From NCBI RefSeq assembly GCF_026891095.1, contig NZ_JAPTNL010000002.1:186001-250000 (forward strand): a DNA stretch of 64,000 nucleotides, in the 5' to 3' direction. The position numbers and the translations under genes were made by a program. Source of the stretch: Roseovarius salincola. GTDB taxonomy: Bacteria; Pseudomonadota; Alphaproteobacteria; Rhodobacterales; Rhodobacteraceae. Each line of letters opens with the position of its first letter. Positions within the stretch are counted from its first letter, which is position 1. The notes below the pieces were generated by a model. The model was not told the origin of the DNA and did no database searches. It worked only from the letters and a program-made list of their open reading frames with translations. Shown piece by piece: positions 11,151-20,105 of the stretch.

Positions 11151-13793
11151 TCACCCCCGCGTCAACGCCTTCAGCTCGTAAATCAGATCCAACGCTTCGC
11201 GCGGGGTCAGTTCATCGGGCAGAATATCCGCCAGCCGCTGCTCAACACCGGAGTCCCGCGTCGCGGGCGGTGGCGCAGGCGGCGGGGTCGCGGAAAACAG
11301 TGGCAGATCGTCGATCAGCGCCTTTTGCGCGGTGCCGCCCTCGCGCTCGCCTTTTTCCAGCGCATCCAGAACCACCCGCGCCCGCTCGACCACCGCGTCG
11401 GGCAGCCCGGCCAGCTTGGCGACCTGCACGCCGTAACTGCGATCGGCCGCGCCGCGCCGCACCTCGTGCAGGAAAATCACCTCGCCATCATGTTCCTTGA
11501 CGCTGACCGTTGCGTTCTCGACCCGCTCCAGCTTGTCGCTCAGATTGGTCAGCTCGTGATAATGCGTCGCGAACAGCGCCCGCGATCCGTTGACGCCGTG
11601 CAGATGCTCCAGCGTTGCCCAGGCAATCGACAGCCCGTCATAAGTGGCCGTGCCGCGCCCGATCTCGTCCAGGATCACCAGCGCATGATCGTCCGCCTGA
11701 TTAAGGATCGCGGCGGTTTCCACCATCTCGACCATGAAGGTCGACCGCCCCCGCGCCAGATCGTCGGATGCCCCGACCCGGCTGAACAACTGGCTGACCA
11801 TGCCGATATGCGCCTTGCGCGCAGGCACGAAACTGCCCGCCTGCGCCAACAGCGCGATCAGCGCGTTCTGGCGCAGAAAGGTGGATTTACCGGCCATGTT
11901 CGGGCCGGTCAGCAGCCAGATATCGCTTTCGCCGCCCAGATGGCAGTCATTGGCGATAAAGGGCGCGCCGTCGCGGCGCAGCGCCTGTTCCACGACAGGA
12001 TGGCGCCCCGCCTCGATCTCCAGCGCGCGGCTGTCATCCACCTTGGGGCGGCACCAATCCTCGCCGCGCGCCAGATCGGCCAGCGCCGTGGCCAGATCCA
12101 GTTCCGCCAGCGCGCGCGCGGCCTGCGAAACCCCGGCGGATTGGTCCAGAATGGCCGCTTTCAGGCTGTCATAGAGCCGCTTTTCGATCTCAAGCGCCCG
12201 CCCGCCCGCGTTCAGGATACGGGTTTCCATCTCGCTCAGCGGCACCGTGGTAAAGCGCACTTGGTTCGCGGTGGTCTGGCGGTGCTTGAATGTTTCGTTC
12301 AGCGGCGCCGACAGCATCTTGTCGGCATGGGTCGCCGTGACCTCGACGAAATAGCCCAGCACATTGTTGTGCTTGACTTTCAGGCTCTGAATCCCGGTCA
12401 GCTCCTGATATTCGCTCTGCATCGCCGCGATCACGCCCCGCCCCTCGTCGCGCAGCTTGCGCGCCTCGTCCAGTTCGGCGTCATATTCGGGTGCGATAAA
12501 GCCGCCATCGCGCGCCAATAACGGCGGCTCCGCCACAAGTGCCCGGTCCAGAAGGTCCAACAGGTCATCATGCCCCGTCAGATCACCCGCCGCTGCGGCC
12601 AGCAGGCCCGGCAAATCCTGATCCGCGACGATCCCGGCTATTTCTTCGGCCTGCGCCAGCCCGTTGCGGATCGCCGCAAGGTCCCGCGGCCCGCCCCTGT
12701 CCAGCCCCAGCCGTGACAGCGCACGGTCAAGGTCCGGCACCTTGCGCAGCGCGTCGCGCAGGGTCTCGCTCAATCGACCCTGTTCCACCGCAAAAGCCAC
12801 GGAATCCAGCCGCTCCTGCACGACATCGCGCATCCGGCTGGGGCTTGATAGCCGCCGCTCCAAAAGCCGCGCGCCGCCTGCGGTCATGGTGCGATCCACC
12901 GCCGCCAGCAGCGACCCGGCCTTGCCGCCGCTCATCGAGTGGGTGATCTCGAGGTTCCGGCGCGTGGCGGCGTCGATCTGCATCACCCGCGTTTGTGCTT
13001 CGCGCTGGGGCGCTTGCAGCAGCGGCAGATTGCCCTTCTGCGTGATCTCGAGGTATTCGACGATCGCGCCCATCGCGCCCAGTTCGGGCCGCGTGAACGT
13101 GCCGAACGCATCCAGCGTGCCCACCTTGAACAGATCGCAAAGCCGCTTTTCGCCGCCCGCGCTGTCAAAGGCCGCGCGCCCCAGTTCGCTGTTGGACGCA
13201 CCTGATTCAGTCACGATTTCACCCAGATCGGCACTATCGCCCTCGGCCAGGATGACTTCGCTCGGCGCCAGCCGCGCCAGTTCCGGCCCAAGCCGGATTT
13301 CCGGCAGGGGCATGACATGAAAACTGCCGGTCGAAATATCCACCCAGGCCAGCGCGCCTTCGCCGCGCACCCTTGCAAAGGCCGCCAGGTAATTATGCCG
13401 CCGCGCTTCCAGCAGGCTTTCTTCGGTCAGGGTTCCCGGCGTGACCAGCCGCACCACCTCGCGCCGCACCACCGATTTTGCGCCACGCTTGCGGGCCTCT
13501 TCGGGGCTTTCCATCTGCTCGCAGACCGCCACGCGAAACCCCTTGCGGATCAGCGTCAGCAAATAGCCCTCGGCTGAATGCACCGGCACGCCGCACATCG
13601 GAATATCGTCGCCCAGATGCTTGCCGCGCTTTGTCAGGGCGATATCCAGCGCCTCGGCCGCCGCCACCGCGTCGTCGAAAAAAAGCTCGTAGAAATCGCC
13701 CATCCGGTAGAACAGCAATGCCCCCGGATAACCGGCCTTGATCTCAAGATACTGCGCCATCATCGGCGTCACGGCGGATTGCGCTGATGTCAC
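11151..13793 (-). CDS. mutS: DNA mismatch repair protein MutS
   Basis: Recognises mispaired bases and starts mismatch repair. It has 880 residues from the GTG at 13793 (protein begins MTSAQSAVTPMMAQYLEIKA). A GTG at 13838 would add 15 residues that look unlike the family. The mismatch-binding motif is visible as the conserved FYRMGDFYELFFDDA (Phe and Glu of the F-x-E motif). The ATPase domain has Walker A LTGPNMAGKST and ILDEIGRGTATYDG, and the C-terminal helix-turn-helix region ends in LTPREALDLIYELKAL. It stands alone on the minus strand. No mutL is in the window. Confidence 0.95.
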   Translation of the reverse strand: MTSAQSAVTPMMAQYLEIKAGYPGALLFYRMGDFYELFFDDAVAAAEALDIALTKRGKHLGDDIPMCGVPVHSAEGYLLTLIRKGFRVAVCEQMESPEEARKRGAKSVVRREVVRLVTPGTLTEESLLEARRHNYLAAFARVRGEGALAWVDISTGSFHVMPLPEIRLGPELARLAPSEVILAEGDSADLGEIVTESGASNSELGRAAFDSAGGEKRLCDLFKVGTLDAFGTFTRPELGAMGAIVEYLEITQKGNLPLLQAPQREAQTRVMQIDAATRRNLEITHSMSGGKAGSLLAAVDRTMTAGGARLLERRLSSPSRMRDVVQERLDSVAFAVEQGRLSETLRDALRKVPDLDRALSRLGLDRGGPRDLAAIRNGLAQAEEIAGIVADQDLPGLLAAAAGDLTGHDDLLDLLDRALVAEPPLLARDGGFIAPEYDAELDEARKLRDEGRGVIAAMQSEYQELTGIQSLKVKHNNVLGYFVEVTATHADKMLSAPLNETFKHRQTTANQVRFTTVPLSEMETRILNAGGRALEIEKRLYDSLKAAILDQSAGVSQAARALAELDLATALADLARGEDWCRPKVDDSRALEIEAGRHPVVEQALRRDGAPFIANDCHLGGESDIWLLTGPNMAGKSTFLRQNALIALLAQAGSFVPARKAHIGMVSQLFSRVGASDDLARGRSTFMVEMVETAAILNQADDHALVILDEIGRGTATYDGLSIAWATLEHLHGVNGSRALFATHYHELTNLSDKLERVENATVSVKEHDGEVIFLHEVRRGAADRSYGVQVAKLAGLPDAVVERARVVLDALEKGEREGGTAQKALIDDLPLFSATPPPAPPPATRDSGVEQRLADILPDELTPREALDLIYELKALTRG

Positions 13794-13942
13794 TTCGACC
13801 CCCGTCTGATTGGCGTGAACCTTACAAAGGCGCGGCACGGGCGGAAACCCGAAATCCGGCTAGCAGTTGAGGCGGCGGCAAACCATCGCTATGGAGGATC
13901 GAACCAGAACGAACGACCGACGGAATTGCATAAGGCCGCCCC

Positions 13943-16198
13943 ATGTCCAGACCCAGATTCACCCGCGAAGAGGCACTGACCTTCCACCTCGAACCCTCGC
14001 CCGGCAAGTTCGAGATTCAGGCCACCGTGCCCATGACCACGCAGCGGGATCTGTCGCTGGCCTATTCTCCCGGCGTCGCCGTCCCCTGCGAGGAGATCGC
14101 CGCCAATCCCGAACTGGCCTATGATTACACCAACAAAGGCAATCTGGTCGCGGTCATCTCGAACGGCACCGCCGTTCTGGGTCTTGGCAACCTCGGCGCG
14201 CTGGGCTCCAAGCCGGTGATGGAGGGCAAGGCCGTCCTCTTCAAGCGCTTCGCCGACGTGAACTCGATCGACATCGAACTCGACACCGAAGACCCCGACG
14301 AATTCATCAACGCCGTGCGCCTGATGGGGCCGACCTTCGGCGGTATCAACCTCGAAGACATCAAGGCGCCCGAATGTTTCATCATCGAGCAGACGCTCAA
14401 GGAACAGATGGACATCCCCGTCTTTCACGACGACCAGCACGGCACGGCGGTGATCTGCGCCGCCGGCCTGATCAACGCGCTGCACATCTCGGGCAAGAAA
14501 CTGGCGGATTGCCGTATCGTGCTCAACGGCGCGGGCGCGGCGGGCATCGCCTGTATCGAACTGTTGAAATCCATGGGCGCGCGCCCCGAAAACTGCATCG
14601 CCTGCGACACCAAGGGCGTGATCTACCAGGGCCGCACCGATGGCATGAACCAGTGGAAATCGGCCCATGCCGTCAAGACCGGCCTGCGCACCCTCGAAGA
14701 GGCGATGAAGGATGCCGACGTGTTCATCGGCGTCTCGGTGAAAGGCGCGGTGACCCAGGACATGGTCGCCAGCATGGCCGACAACCCGGTGATCTTCGCC
14801 ATGGCCAATCCCGACCCCGAAATCACCCCCGAAGAGGCCCACGAGGTGCGCGTCGACGCCATCGTCGCCACCGGCCGTTCGGATTATCCCAATCAGGTCA
14901 ACAACGTGCTGGGCTTTCCCTACCTCTTCCGCGGCGCGCTCGATGTCCATGCCCGCGCGATCAACGACGAGATGAAGATCGCCTGCGCCGAGGCCCTCGC
15001 CAGCCTGGCGCGCGCCGATGTGCCCGATGAGGTCGCGGTTGCCTATGGCCGGAAACTGGCCTTCGGGCGCGATTACATCATCCCGACACCGTTTGACCCG
15101 CGCCTCATTCACACCGTTCCGCCCGCCGTGGCGCGGGCCTGCATGGATACCGGCGCGGCACGGCGTCCCATCGTCGACATGGAAGCCTATGAACAATCGC
15201 TCAAGGCGCGGCTTGACCCGACCGCCAGCATCCTGCGCTCGATCAACGCCCGCGCCCGCAACGCCCAGGCCCGGATGATCTTTGCCGAGGGCGACGACCC
15301 CCGCGTGCTGCGCGCCGCCGTTCAATATCAGCGCACCGGTCTGGGCAAGGCGATCGTGGTGGGCCGCGACGACGACGTGAAGGCCAAGCTGGAGGCCGCG
15401 GGCCTTGGCGATGCCGTCCGCGAGATCGAAGTCACCAACGCCGCCAAAAGCGACCAGCTCGAGGACTACAAGGAATTTCTCTATACCCGCCTGCAACGCA
15501 AGGGCCATGACCGCCAGGACATCCACCGCATGGCCGCCCGCGACCGGCATGTCTACTCCGCGCTGATGCTGGCGCATGGGCATGGCGACGGGCTTGTCAC
15601 CGGCGCCACCCGCAAATCCGCCCATGTGATGGAACGCATCAACCACGTCTTCGACGCCGATGCCGAACATGGCGTCGCTGGCGTCACGGCGCTTTTGCAC
15701 AAGGGGCGGATCGTCCTGATCGCCGATACGCTGGTGCATGAATGGCCCGACGAAGAGGACCTCGCCAATATCGCCACCCGCGCTGCGGATGTCGCCCGCC
15801 ATCTCGGGCTGGAGCCGCGCGTCGCCTTCGTCAGCTTCTCTACCTTCGGCTATCCGAAATCCGAGCGCGCCGAAAAGATGCATCTCGCGCCGGATGTACT
15901 GGCGCGTCGCGGCGTCGATTTCGAGTATGAGGGCGAGATGACCGTCGATGTGGCGCTCAACAGGCTGGCGCAGGACGCCTATCCGTTCCAGCGCCTGACC
16001 GGTCCGGCCAATGTGCTGGTGGTTCCGGCGCGGCATTCGGCGTCGATCTCGGTCAAGCTGATGCAGGAAATGGCCGGCGCCACGGTGATCGGCCCGATTC
16101 TCGCCGGGCTCGACAGCTCGATTCAGATCTGCTCGACCACCGCCACCGCCAGCGATATCCTGAACATGGCGGTTCTGTCGGCCTGCAAGGTCGGCTGA
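13943..16198 (+). CDS. maeB: NADP-dependent malic enzyme with C-terminal phosphotransacetylase-like domain
   Basis: Oxidatively decarboxylates malate to pyruvate, giving NADPH. Its 751 residues match the large two-domain MaeB form. The malic domain covers about 1-420 (LAYSPGVAVPCEEIA, PVFHDDQHGTAV, NGAGAAGIACIELL, ANPDPEI). The C-terminal phosphate acetyl/butyryltransferase-like domain covers about 430-751 (RMIFAEGDDPRVLRAA and the ending QICSTTATASDILNMAVLSA). The C-terminal domain is usually regulatory, binding acetyl-CoA, rather than an active acetyltransferase. It has its own transcription unit and converges with msrA. Confidence 0.93.
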   Translation: MSRPRFTREEALTFHLEPSPGKFEIQATVPMTTQRDLSLAYSPGVAVPCEEIAANPELAYDYTNKGNLVAVISNGTAVLGLGNLGALGSKPVMEGKAVLFKRFADVNSIDIELDTEDPDEFINAVRLMGPTFGGINLEDIKAPECFIIEQTLKEQMDIPVFHDDQHGTAVICAAGLINALHISGKKLADCRIVLNGAGAAGIACIELLKSMGARPENCIACDTKGVIYQGRTDGMNQWKSAHAVKTGLRTLEEAMKDADVFIGVSVKGAVTQDMVASMADNPVIFAMANPDPEITPEEAHEVRVDAIVATGRSDYPNQVNNVLGFPYLFRGALDVHARAINDEMKIACAEALASLARADVPDEVAVAYGRKLAFGRDYIIPTPFDPRLIHTVPPAVARACMDTGAARRPIVDMEAYEQSLKARLDPTASILRSINARARNAQARMIFAEGDDPRVLRAAVQYQRTGLGKAIVVGRDDDVKAKLEAAGLGDAVREIEVTNAAKSDQLEDYKEFLYTRLQRKGHDRQDIHRMAARDRHVYSALMLAHGHGDGLVTGATRKSAHVMERINHVFDADAEHGVAGVTALLHKGRIVLIADTLVHEWPDEEDLANIATRAADVARHLGLEPRVAFVSFSTFGYPKSERAEKMHLAPDVLARRGVDFEYEGEMTVDVALNRLAQDAYPFQRLTGPANVLVVPARHSASISVKLMQEMAGATVIGPILAGLDSSIQICSTTATASDILNMAVLSACKVG

Positions 16199-16205
16199 GC
16201 CCGGA

Positions 16206-16868
16206 TCAGTTCACGAAAGGCGCGTCCTGTCCCCACAGGTTGCGCACCCGTTCGTCCCGCTGGCAGGCATCGCGATAGCGTTCATAGGCCGTCGCCTGGG
16301 TTTTCGGCCCGAACCGCGTCAGGATCAGCTTTTCGCCCTTGTAATAATCCTGGTGATAATCCTCGGCCTCATAAAACGTCCCGGCCTTCAGGATCGGGGT
16401 CACGACCTTCTTGCCAAGCACCGTCTCGGCCTGGGCCTTGGCTGCTTCCGCGGCCTCCTTTTGCGCCGTGTCAGAGACGAAAATCGCCGTTCGATAGCTT
16501 TCTCCACGGTCACAGAACTGCCCGCCCGCATCCAGCGGATCGACCGAGCGGAAGAACAGGTCGTATAGCTGGCGCGCCGATACTTTCGCCGGATCATAGG
16601 CGATCTCGACCGCCTCGTAATGCCCGGTGCCGCCGCGCGTGACCTCCTTGTAGGTGGGATTCTTCACATGGCCGCCGGTATAGCCCGACACGGCCTCGAT
16701 CACGCCTTCGACCTTCTCGAAATCCGCCTCGACACACCAGAAGCAGCCCCCGGCCACGGTCACCACCTCGGTTTGCGCGGCGCGCGCTTCGCCACGCTCG
16801 ATTCCAAGGCCGATCACGATCAGCATCGCCAGGACCCCGGCCTTGATGGTTCTTGTACGGTTTCCCAT
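16206..16868 (-). CDS. msrA: Exported peptide-methionine (S)-S-oxide reductase MsrA
   Basis: Repairs oxidised methionine residues. The catalytic motif GGCFWCVEADF puts the active Cys at about residue 42. The EAVSGYTGGHVKNPTYKEV and CDRGESYRTAIF blocks are standard, and a resolving Cys is likely in DACQRDE. A hydrophobic N-terminal segment at about 8-30 ending near ARA-AQ reads as a signal peptide, so this copy probably works in the periplasm. I chose the ATG at 16868 because GGAGGG is 7 bases before it; a further ATG at 16883 lacks such a site. Length is 220 residues. Confidence 0.92.
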   Translation of the reverse strand: MGNRTRTIKAGVLAMLIVIGLGIERGEARAAQTEVVTVAGGCFWCVEADFEKVEGVIEAVSGYTGGHVKNPTYKEVTRGGTGHYEAVEIAYDPAKVSARQLYDLFFRSVDPLDAGGQFCDRGESYRTAIFVSDTAQKEAAEAAKAQAETVLGKKVVTPILKAGTFYEAEDYHQDYYKGEKLILTRFGPKTQATAYERYRDACQRDERVRNLWGQDAPFVN

Positions 16869-17024
16869 GATGGTACCCTCCATTTGCGCCCAATCTGACC
16901 CAAGTCAGCGCGCGCGCCAATTCACGCCCCCGTGTCCTCACGGCTTGGTGATCGCCATTTTGCCCTTGGAAGCCGTGCGCGCCCCCCGTAGCGTCAGATC
17001 GAAACCCGTGAACCCGAGGGCCAC

Positions 17025-17933
17025 ATGCCAGAACACCAGACCACCCATCAGGCCGAACAGGACGCCCGCAACGAAAAGATTGGCATCTGGCTGAATGGCC
17101 GGATCGTCCCGCGCCACGAGGCCGTTGTCAGCGTCTATGACAGCGGCTTCATGCTGGGCGACGGCATATGGGAGGGGCTTCGCCTCTATAACGGAACCTG
17201 GGCCTTCATCGACGAACATCTCGACCGGCTGTTCGAGGCCGCGAAAGCTATTGATCTCGACATCGGCATGACCCGCGAACAGATGTTTCAGGCTGTGTCA
17301 GAGACACAAAAGGCCAATAACATGCAGACCGATGCCCATGCCCGCCTGATGGTGACGCGTGGCCCCAAGACCCGGCCTTTCCAGCATCCTGCGCTCAGCC
17401 AGCAGGGACCGACCATCGCCATCATCATGGAACATTCCAGGCCAAGCATTGCGCGGCCGATCCATCTGGCGACCGTGCCTCATATCCGCGGCCTGCCGAT
17501 GACCCAGGATCCCAAGCTCAACTCCCATTCCAAGCTCAATTGCATCCTGGCCTGCATCGCCGCCGAAAAGGCCGGTGCCGACGAGGGGCTGATGCTGGAT
17601 GTGCATGGTTTCGTGAACACGACCAACGCCTGCAACTTCTTCATCGTGCGCAAGGGCGAGGTCTGGACCAGCACCGGCGACTACTGCATGAACGGTATCA
17701 CCCGGCAAAAGGTGATCGACCTGTGCCGCGCAAATGACATCCCGGTTTACGAGCGCAATTTCTCGTTGGTCGATACCTATGGCGCCGATGAGGCGTTTCT
17801 GACAGGCACATTCGGCGCGCAGACCCCTGTCGGCCAGATCGACGGACGCCCGGTCGGCGATGCCGCGCCGGGGCCGGTGACGAAACGCCTGCAAGACCTG
17901 TATAAGGCTCTGATCCAGCGGGAAACGGCCTGA
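17025..17933 (+). CDS. Class IV PLP aminotransferase-like protein (branched-chain aminotransferase-like)
   Basis: Fold-type IV PLP protein of 302 residues. The N-terminal SVYDSGFMLGDGIWEGLRLYNG block (about 36-57) and the likely Schiff-base lysine K170 in SHSKLNC place it with the branched-chain and D-amino acid aminotransferases. Around 197-206 the sequence is VNTTNACNFF. Aligned by eye, the Glu that family members usually place here to bind the PLP ring nitrogen is replaced by T199, which is unusual. The gene is joined to the next by a 1-base TGATG overlap, so the two products are probably made together. Substrate cannot be read from sequence. Confidence 0.85.
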   Translation: MPEHQTTHQAEQDARNEKIGIWLNGRIVPRHEAVVSVYDSGFMLGDGIWEGLRLYNGTWAFIDEHLDRLFEAAKAIDLDIGMTREQMFQAVSETQKANNMQTDAHARLMVTRGPKTRPFQHPALSQQGPTIAIIMEHSRPSIARPIHLATVPHIRGLPMTQDPKLNSHSKLNCILACIAAEKAGADEGLMLDVHGFVNTTNACNFFIVRKGEVWTSTGDYCMNGITRQKVIDLCRANDIPVYERNFSLVDTYGADEAFLTGTFGAQTPVGQIDGRPVGDAAPGPVTKRLQDLYKALIQRETA

Positions 17934-18646
17934 TGCGGATCGCCATGTGGTCCGGCCCGCGCAATCTTTCGACCGCGATGATGTATGCGTTCGGGGCGCG
18001 ATCCGATTTCGCCGTGACGGATGAACCCTTTTATGCCGCCTATCTGGCAAAAACCGGCCTGCCCCACCCGATGCGCGACCAGATCATCGCATCCCAGCCC
18101 ACCGATCCAGACGTGGTCGCGGCGCGGCTTCTGGGGCCGGTGCCTGGCGGCAAGGCGCATTTCTATCAAAAGCACATGACCCAGCACATGATCCCCGGCA
18201 TCCCGCGTGACTGGATGTCCGATGTGGTCAACGTGTTTCTCATTCGTCACCCCGCGCGTGTCGCTGCCAGTTTCTCGGCCAAATATGAAAACCCGGCCCT
18301 TGCCGAGATCGGGTTCATACAACAGCAAGAGCTTTACCAAACGCTTACCTCGGCGGGCGCTGCCCCGGTGGTGATCGATTCATCGGATATCAGGCGCGAC
18401 CCGGAAACCATGCTGCGCCGCCTTTGCGATGCGATCGGGTTGCAGTGGGATGAGGCGATGCTCTCATGGCCCGCCGGTGGCCACGCTTCGGACGGGGTCT
18501 GGGCCGCGCATTGGTATGGCGCGGTTCACCGCTCGACCGGCTTTGCCCCGGCCGAAGGTCCGCTTCCCGATCTGGAGGGTCCGGCGGCCACCCTGGCGCG
18601 CGATGCGATGCCCGCCTATGAGGCCCTTCGCGCCGTCGCCATCTGA
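17933..18646 (+). CDS. P-loop sulfotransferase-like protein
   Basis: Protein of 237 residues with an N-terminal nucleotide-binding-like loop MWSGPRNLSTAMM (about 5-17) and a later VFLIRHPARVAASF segment. These resemble the 5'-phosphosulfate and 3'-phosphate loops of PAPS-dependent sulfotransferases. The family is broad and activity is not proven. Translation is coupled to the aminotransferase-like gene before it. From memory, plants carry proteins of about 555 residues combining a P-loop part and a class IV aminotransferase-like part, which would match this pair in summed length. Downstream lie two inverted repeats, then convergent argG. Confidence 0.8.
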   Translation: MRIAMWSGPRNLSTAMMYAFGARSDFAVTDEPFYAAYLAKTGLPHPMRDQIIASQPTDPDVVAARLLGPVPGGKAHFYQKHMTQHMIPGIPRDWMSDVVNVFLIRHPARVAASFSAKYENPALAEIGFIQQQELYQTLTSAGAAPVVIDSSDIRRDPETMLRRLCDAIGLQWDEAMLSWPAGGHASDGVWAAHWYGAVHRSTGFAPAEGPLPDLEGPAATLARDAMPAYEALRAVAI

Positions 18647-18659
18647 GCCGTTTTTCGCG

Positions 18660-18730
18660 TTTTGTACCAAACGCCCGGCGCATTGGCCGGGGTTGGTACA
18701 AAAGCGCCGTACAAAACGGACGTTTTGTAC
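18660..18730. repeat. Two tandem inverted repeats built on TTTTGTAC
   Basis: The first repeat has 11-bp arms, TTTTGTACCAA (18660-18670) and TTGGTACAAAA (18693-18703), around an inner stem CCCGGC/GCCGGG. The second is GTACAAAACG-GA-CGTTTTGTAC (18709-18730), a perfect 10-bp arm palindrome. Together they fill the 89-bp gap between two convergent stop codons. The four TTTTGTAC copies are too alike for chance. It may be a bidirectional terminator or a protein-binding element. Confidence 0.75.
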
Positions 18731-18735
18731 AGGGT

Positions 18736-19962
18736 TCAGCCTTTCAGGCGGCGCTCCCGCGCGGCCAGCAGTTTCAGCCGCAGCGCGTTCAACTGGATGA
18801 ACCCCGCCGCGTCCTTCTGGTCATAGGCGCCCGCATCATCCTCGAAGGTCACATGCGCCTCGGAATAAAGGCTGTGTTCCGACCAGCGCCCGACCGTCCG
18901 CGCCAATCCCTTGTAGAGCTTCAGGCGCACGGTCCCTGTCACATGATGTTGTGATTTGTCGATGGCGGCCTGCAACATGTCGCGTTCAGGGCTGTACCAG
19001 AACCCGTTATAGATCAGCTCCGCATAACGCGGCATCAGCTCGTCTTTCAGGTGCGCGGCGCCCCGGTCCAGCGTGATCTGCTCGATCCCCCGATGCGCCT
19101 CCAGCAACACCGTGCCGCCCGGCGTCTCATAGATCCCGCGCGACTTCATGCCCACAAAGCGCCCCTCGACCAGGTCAAGCCGCCCGATCCCGTGCTTGCC
19201 ACCCAATTCATTTAGCTTTGTCAATATGTTAGCAGGGCTCATCGCCTCGCCGTTTATACTGACGGCGTCGCCTTTTTCGAACCCGATCTCGATGAATTCC
19301 GGCGTATCCGGCGCATCCTCGGGGTGCACTGTGCGCTGATAAACATAGTCCGGCGCGTCCACCGCCGGGTCCTCCAGCACCTTGCCTTCACTCGATGTGT
19401 GCAACAGGTTCGCATCCACCGAGAACGGCGCCTCGCCGCGCTTGTCTTTGGCGATGGGGATTTGGTTTTTTTCAGCAAAATCAATCAGTTTGCTGCGGCT
19501 TGTCAGGTCCCATTCGCGCCAGGGGGCGATCACCTTGATGTCAGGATTAAGCGCATAGGCCGCCAGTTCGAAACGCACCTGATCATTGCCCTTGCCCGTT
19601 GCCCCATGCGCCACCGCATCCGCGCCGGTTTCCTCGGCAATCTCCACAAGACGCTTTGAAATCAAGGGCCTGGCGATCGACGTGCCCAGCAGGTATTGCC
19701 CCTCATAGACCGCATTCGCGCGAAACATCGGAAAGACGAAATCTCGCACGAACTCTTCCCGGACATCCTCGATGAAGATGTTTTCCGGTTTGATTCCAAG
19801 AAGTTCCGCCTTCTGGCGCGCCGGGTCCAGTTCTTCTCCCTGACCCAGATCGGCGGTAAAGGTCACCACCTCGCAACCATATTCGGATTGCAGCCATTTC
19901 AGGATGATCGAGGTATCAAGCCCCCCGGAATAGGCCAGCACGACTTTCTTGGGCGCGGACAT
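18736..19962 (-). CDS. argG: Argininosuccinate synthase
   Basis: Joins citrulline and aspartate using ATP in arginine synthesis. From the ATG at 19962 the protein has 408 residues and starts [23 protein letters not shown]. The SGGLDTS loop is the ATP pyrophosphatase signature. The upstream GGAAGGAAAAGCG provides a ribosome site for this ATG, whereas the earlier in-frame start at 19980 has none. Other family blocks are [15 protein letters not shown] and [17 protein letters not shown]. It is divergent from ilvA, with about 140 bp between them. Confidence 0.96.
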   Translation of the reverse strand: MSAPKKVVLAYSGGLDTSIILKWLQSEYGCEVVTFTADLGQGEELDPARQKAELLGIKPENIFIEDVREEFVRDFVFPMFRANAVYEGQYLLGTSIARPLISKRLVEIAEETGADAVAHGATGKGNDQVRFELAAYALNPDIKVIAPWREWDLTSRSKLIDFAEKNQIPIAKDKRGEAPFSVDANLLHTSSEGKVLEDPAVDAPDYVYQRTVHPEDAPDTPEFIEIGFEKGDAVSINGEAMSPANILTKLNELGGKHGIGRLDLVEGRFVGMKSRGIYETPGGTVLLEAHRGIEQITLDRGAAHLKDELMPRYAELIYNGFWYSPERDMLQAAIDKSQHHVTGTVRLKLYKGLARTVGRWSEHSLYSEAHVTFEDDAGAYDQKDAAGFIQLNALRLKLLAARERRLKG

Positions 19963-20105
19963 CGCTTTTCCTTCCGTCAAATACGCGCTCGGCGCTTAGC
20001 CGGTTTTGCCCGCAGGGGCAAGACGCCGCCCCGCGCGCCGGTATTCCCTCGTATGCTTTGCGCCCCACCCTTGCCAGCGCGCAAACATTACGCCAAGCAA
20101 GGATC

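Noticed and set aside
13889-16036. Long open frame of over 700 codons on the strand opposite maeB
   Set aside because: It mirrors the maeB coding sequence and has no family motif or ribosome site; such antisense frames are common in GC-rich genes with strong third-base bias.
16938-17219. Minus-strand frame with a hydrophobic segment upstream of the aminotransferase-like gene
   Set aside because: Mostly overlaps the real gene on the other strand; no ribosome site or conserved pattern, so a chance frame is more likely.
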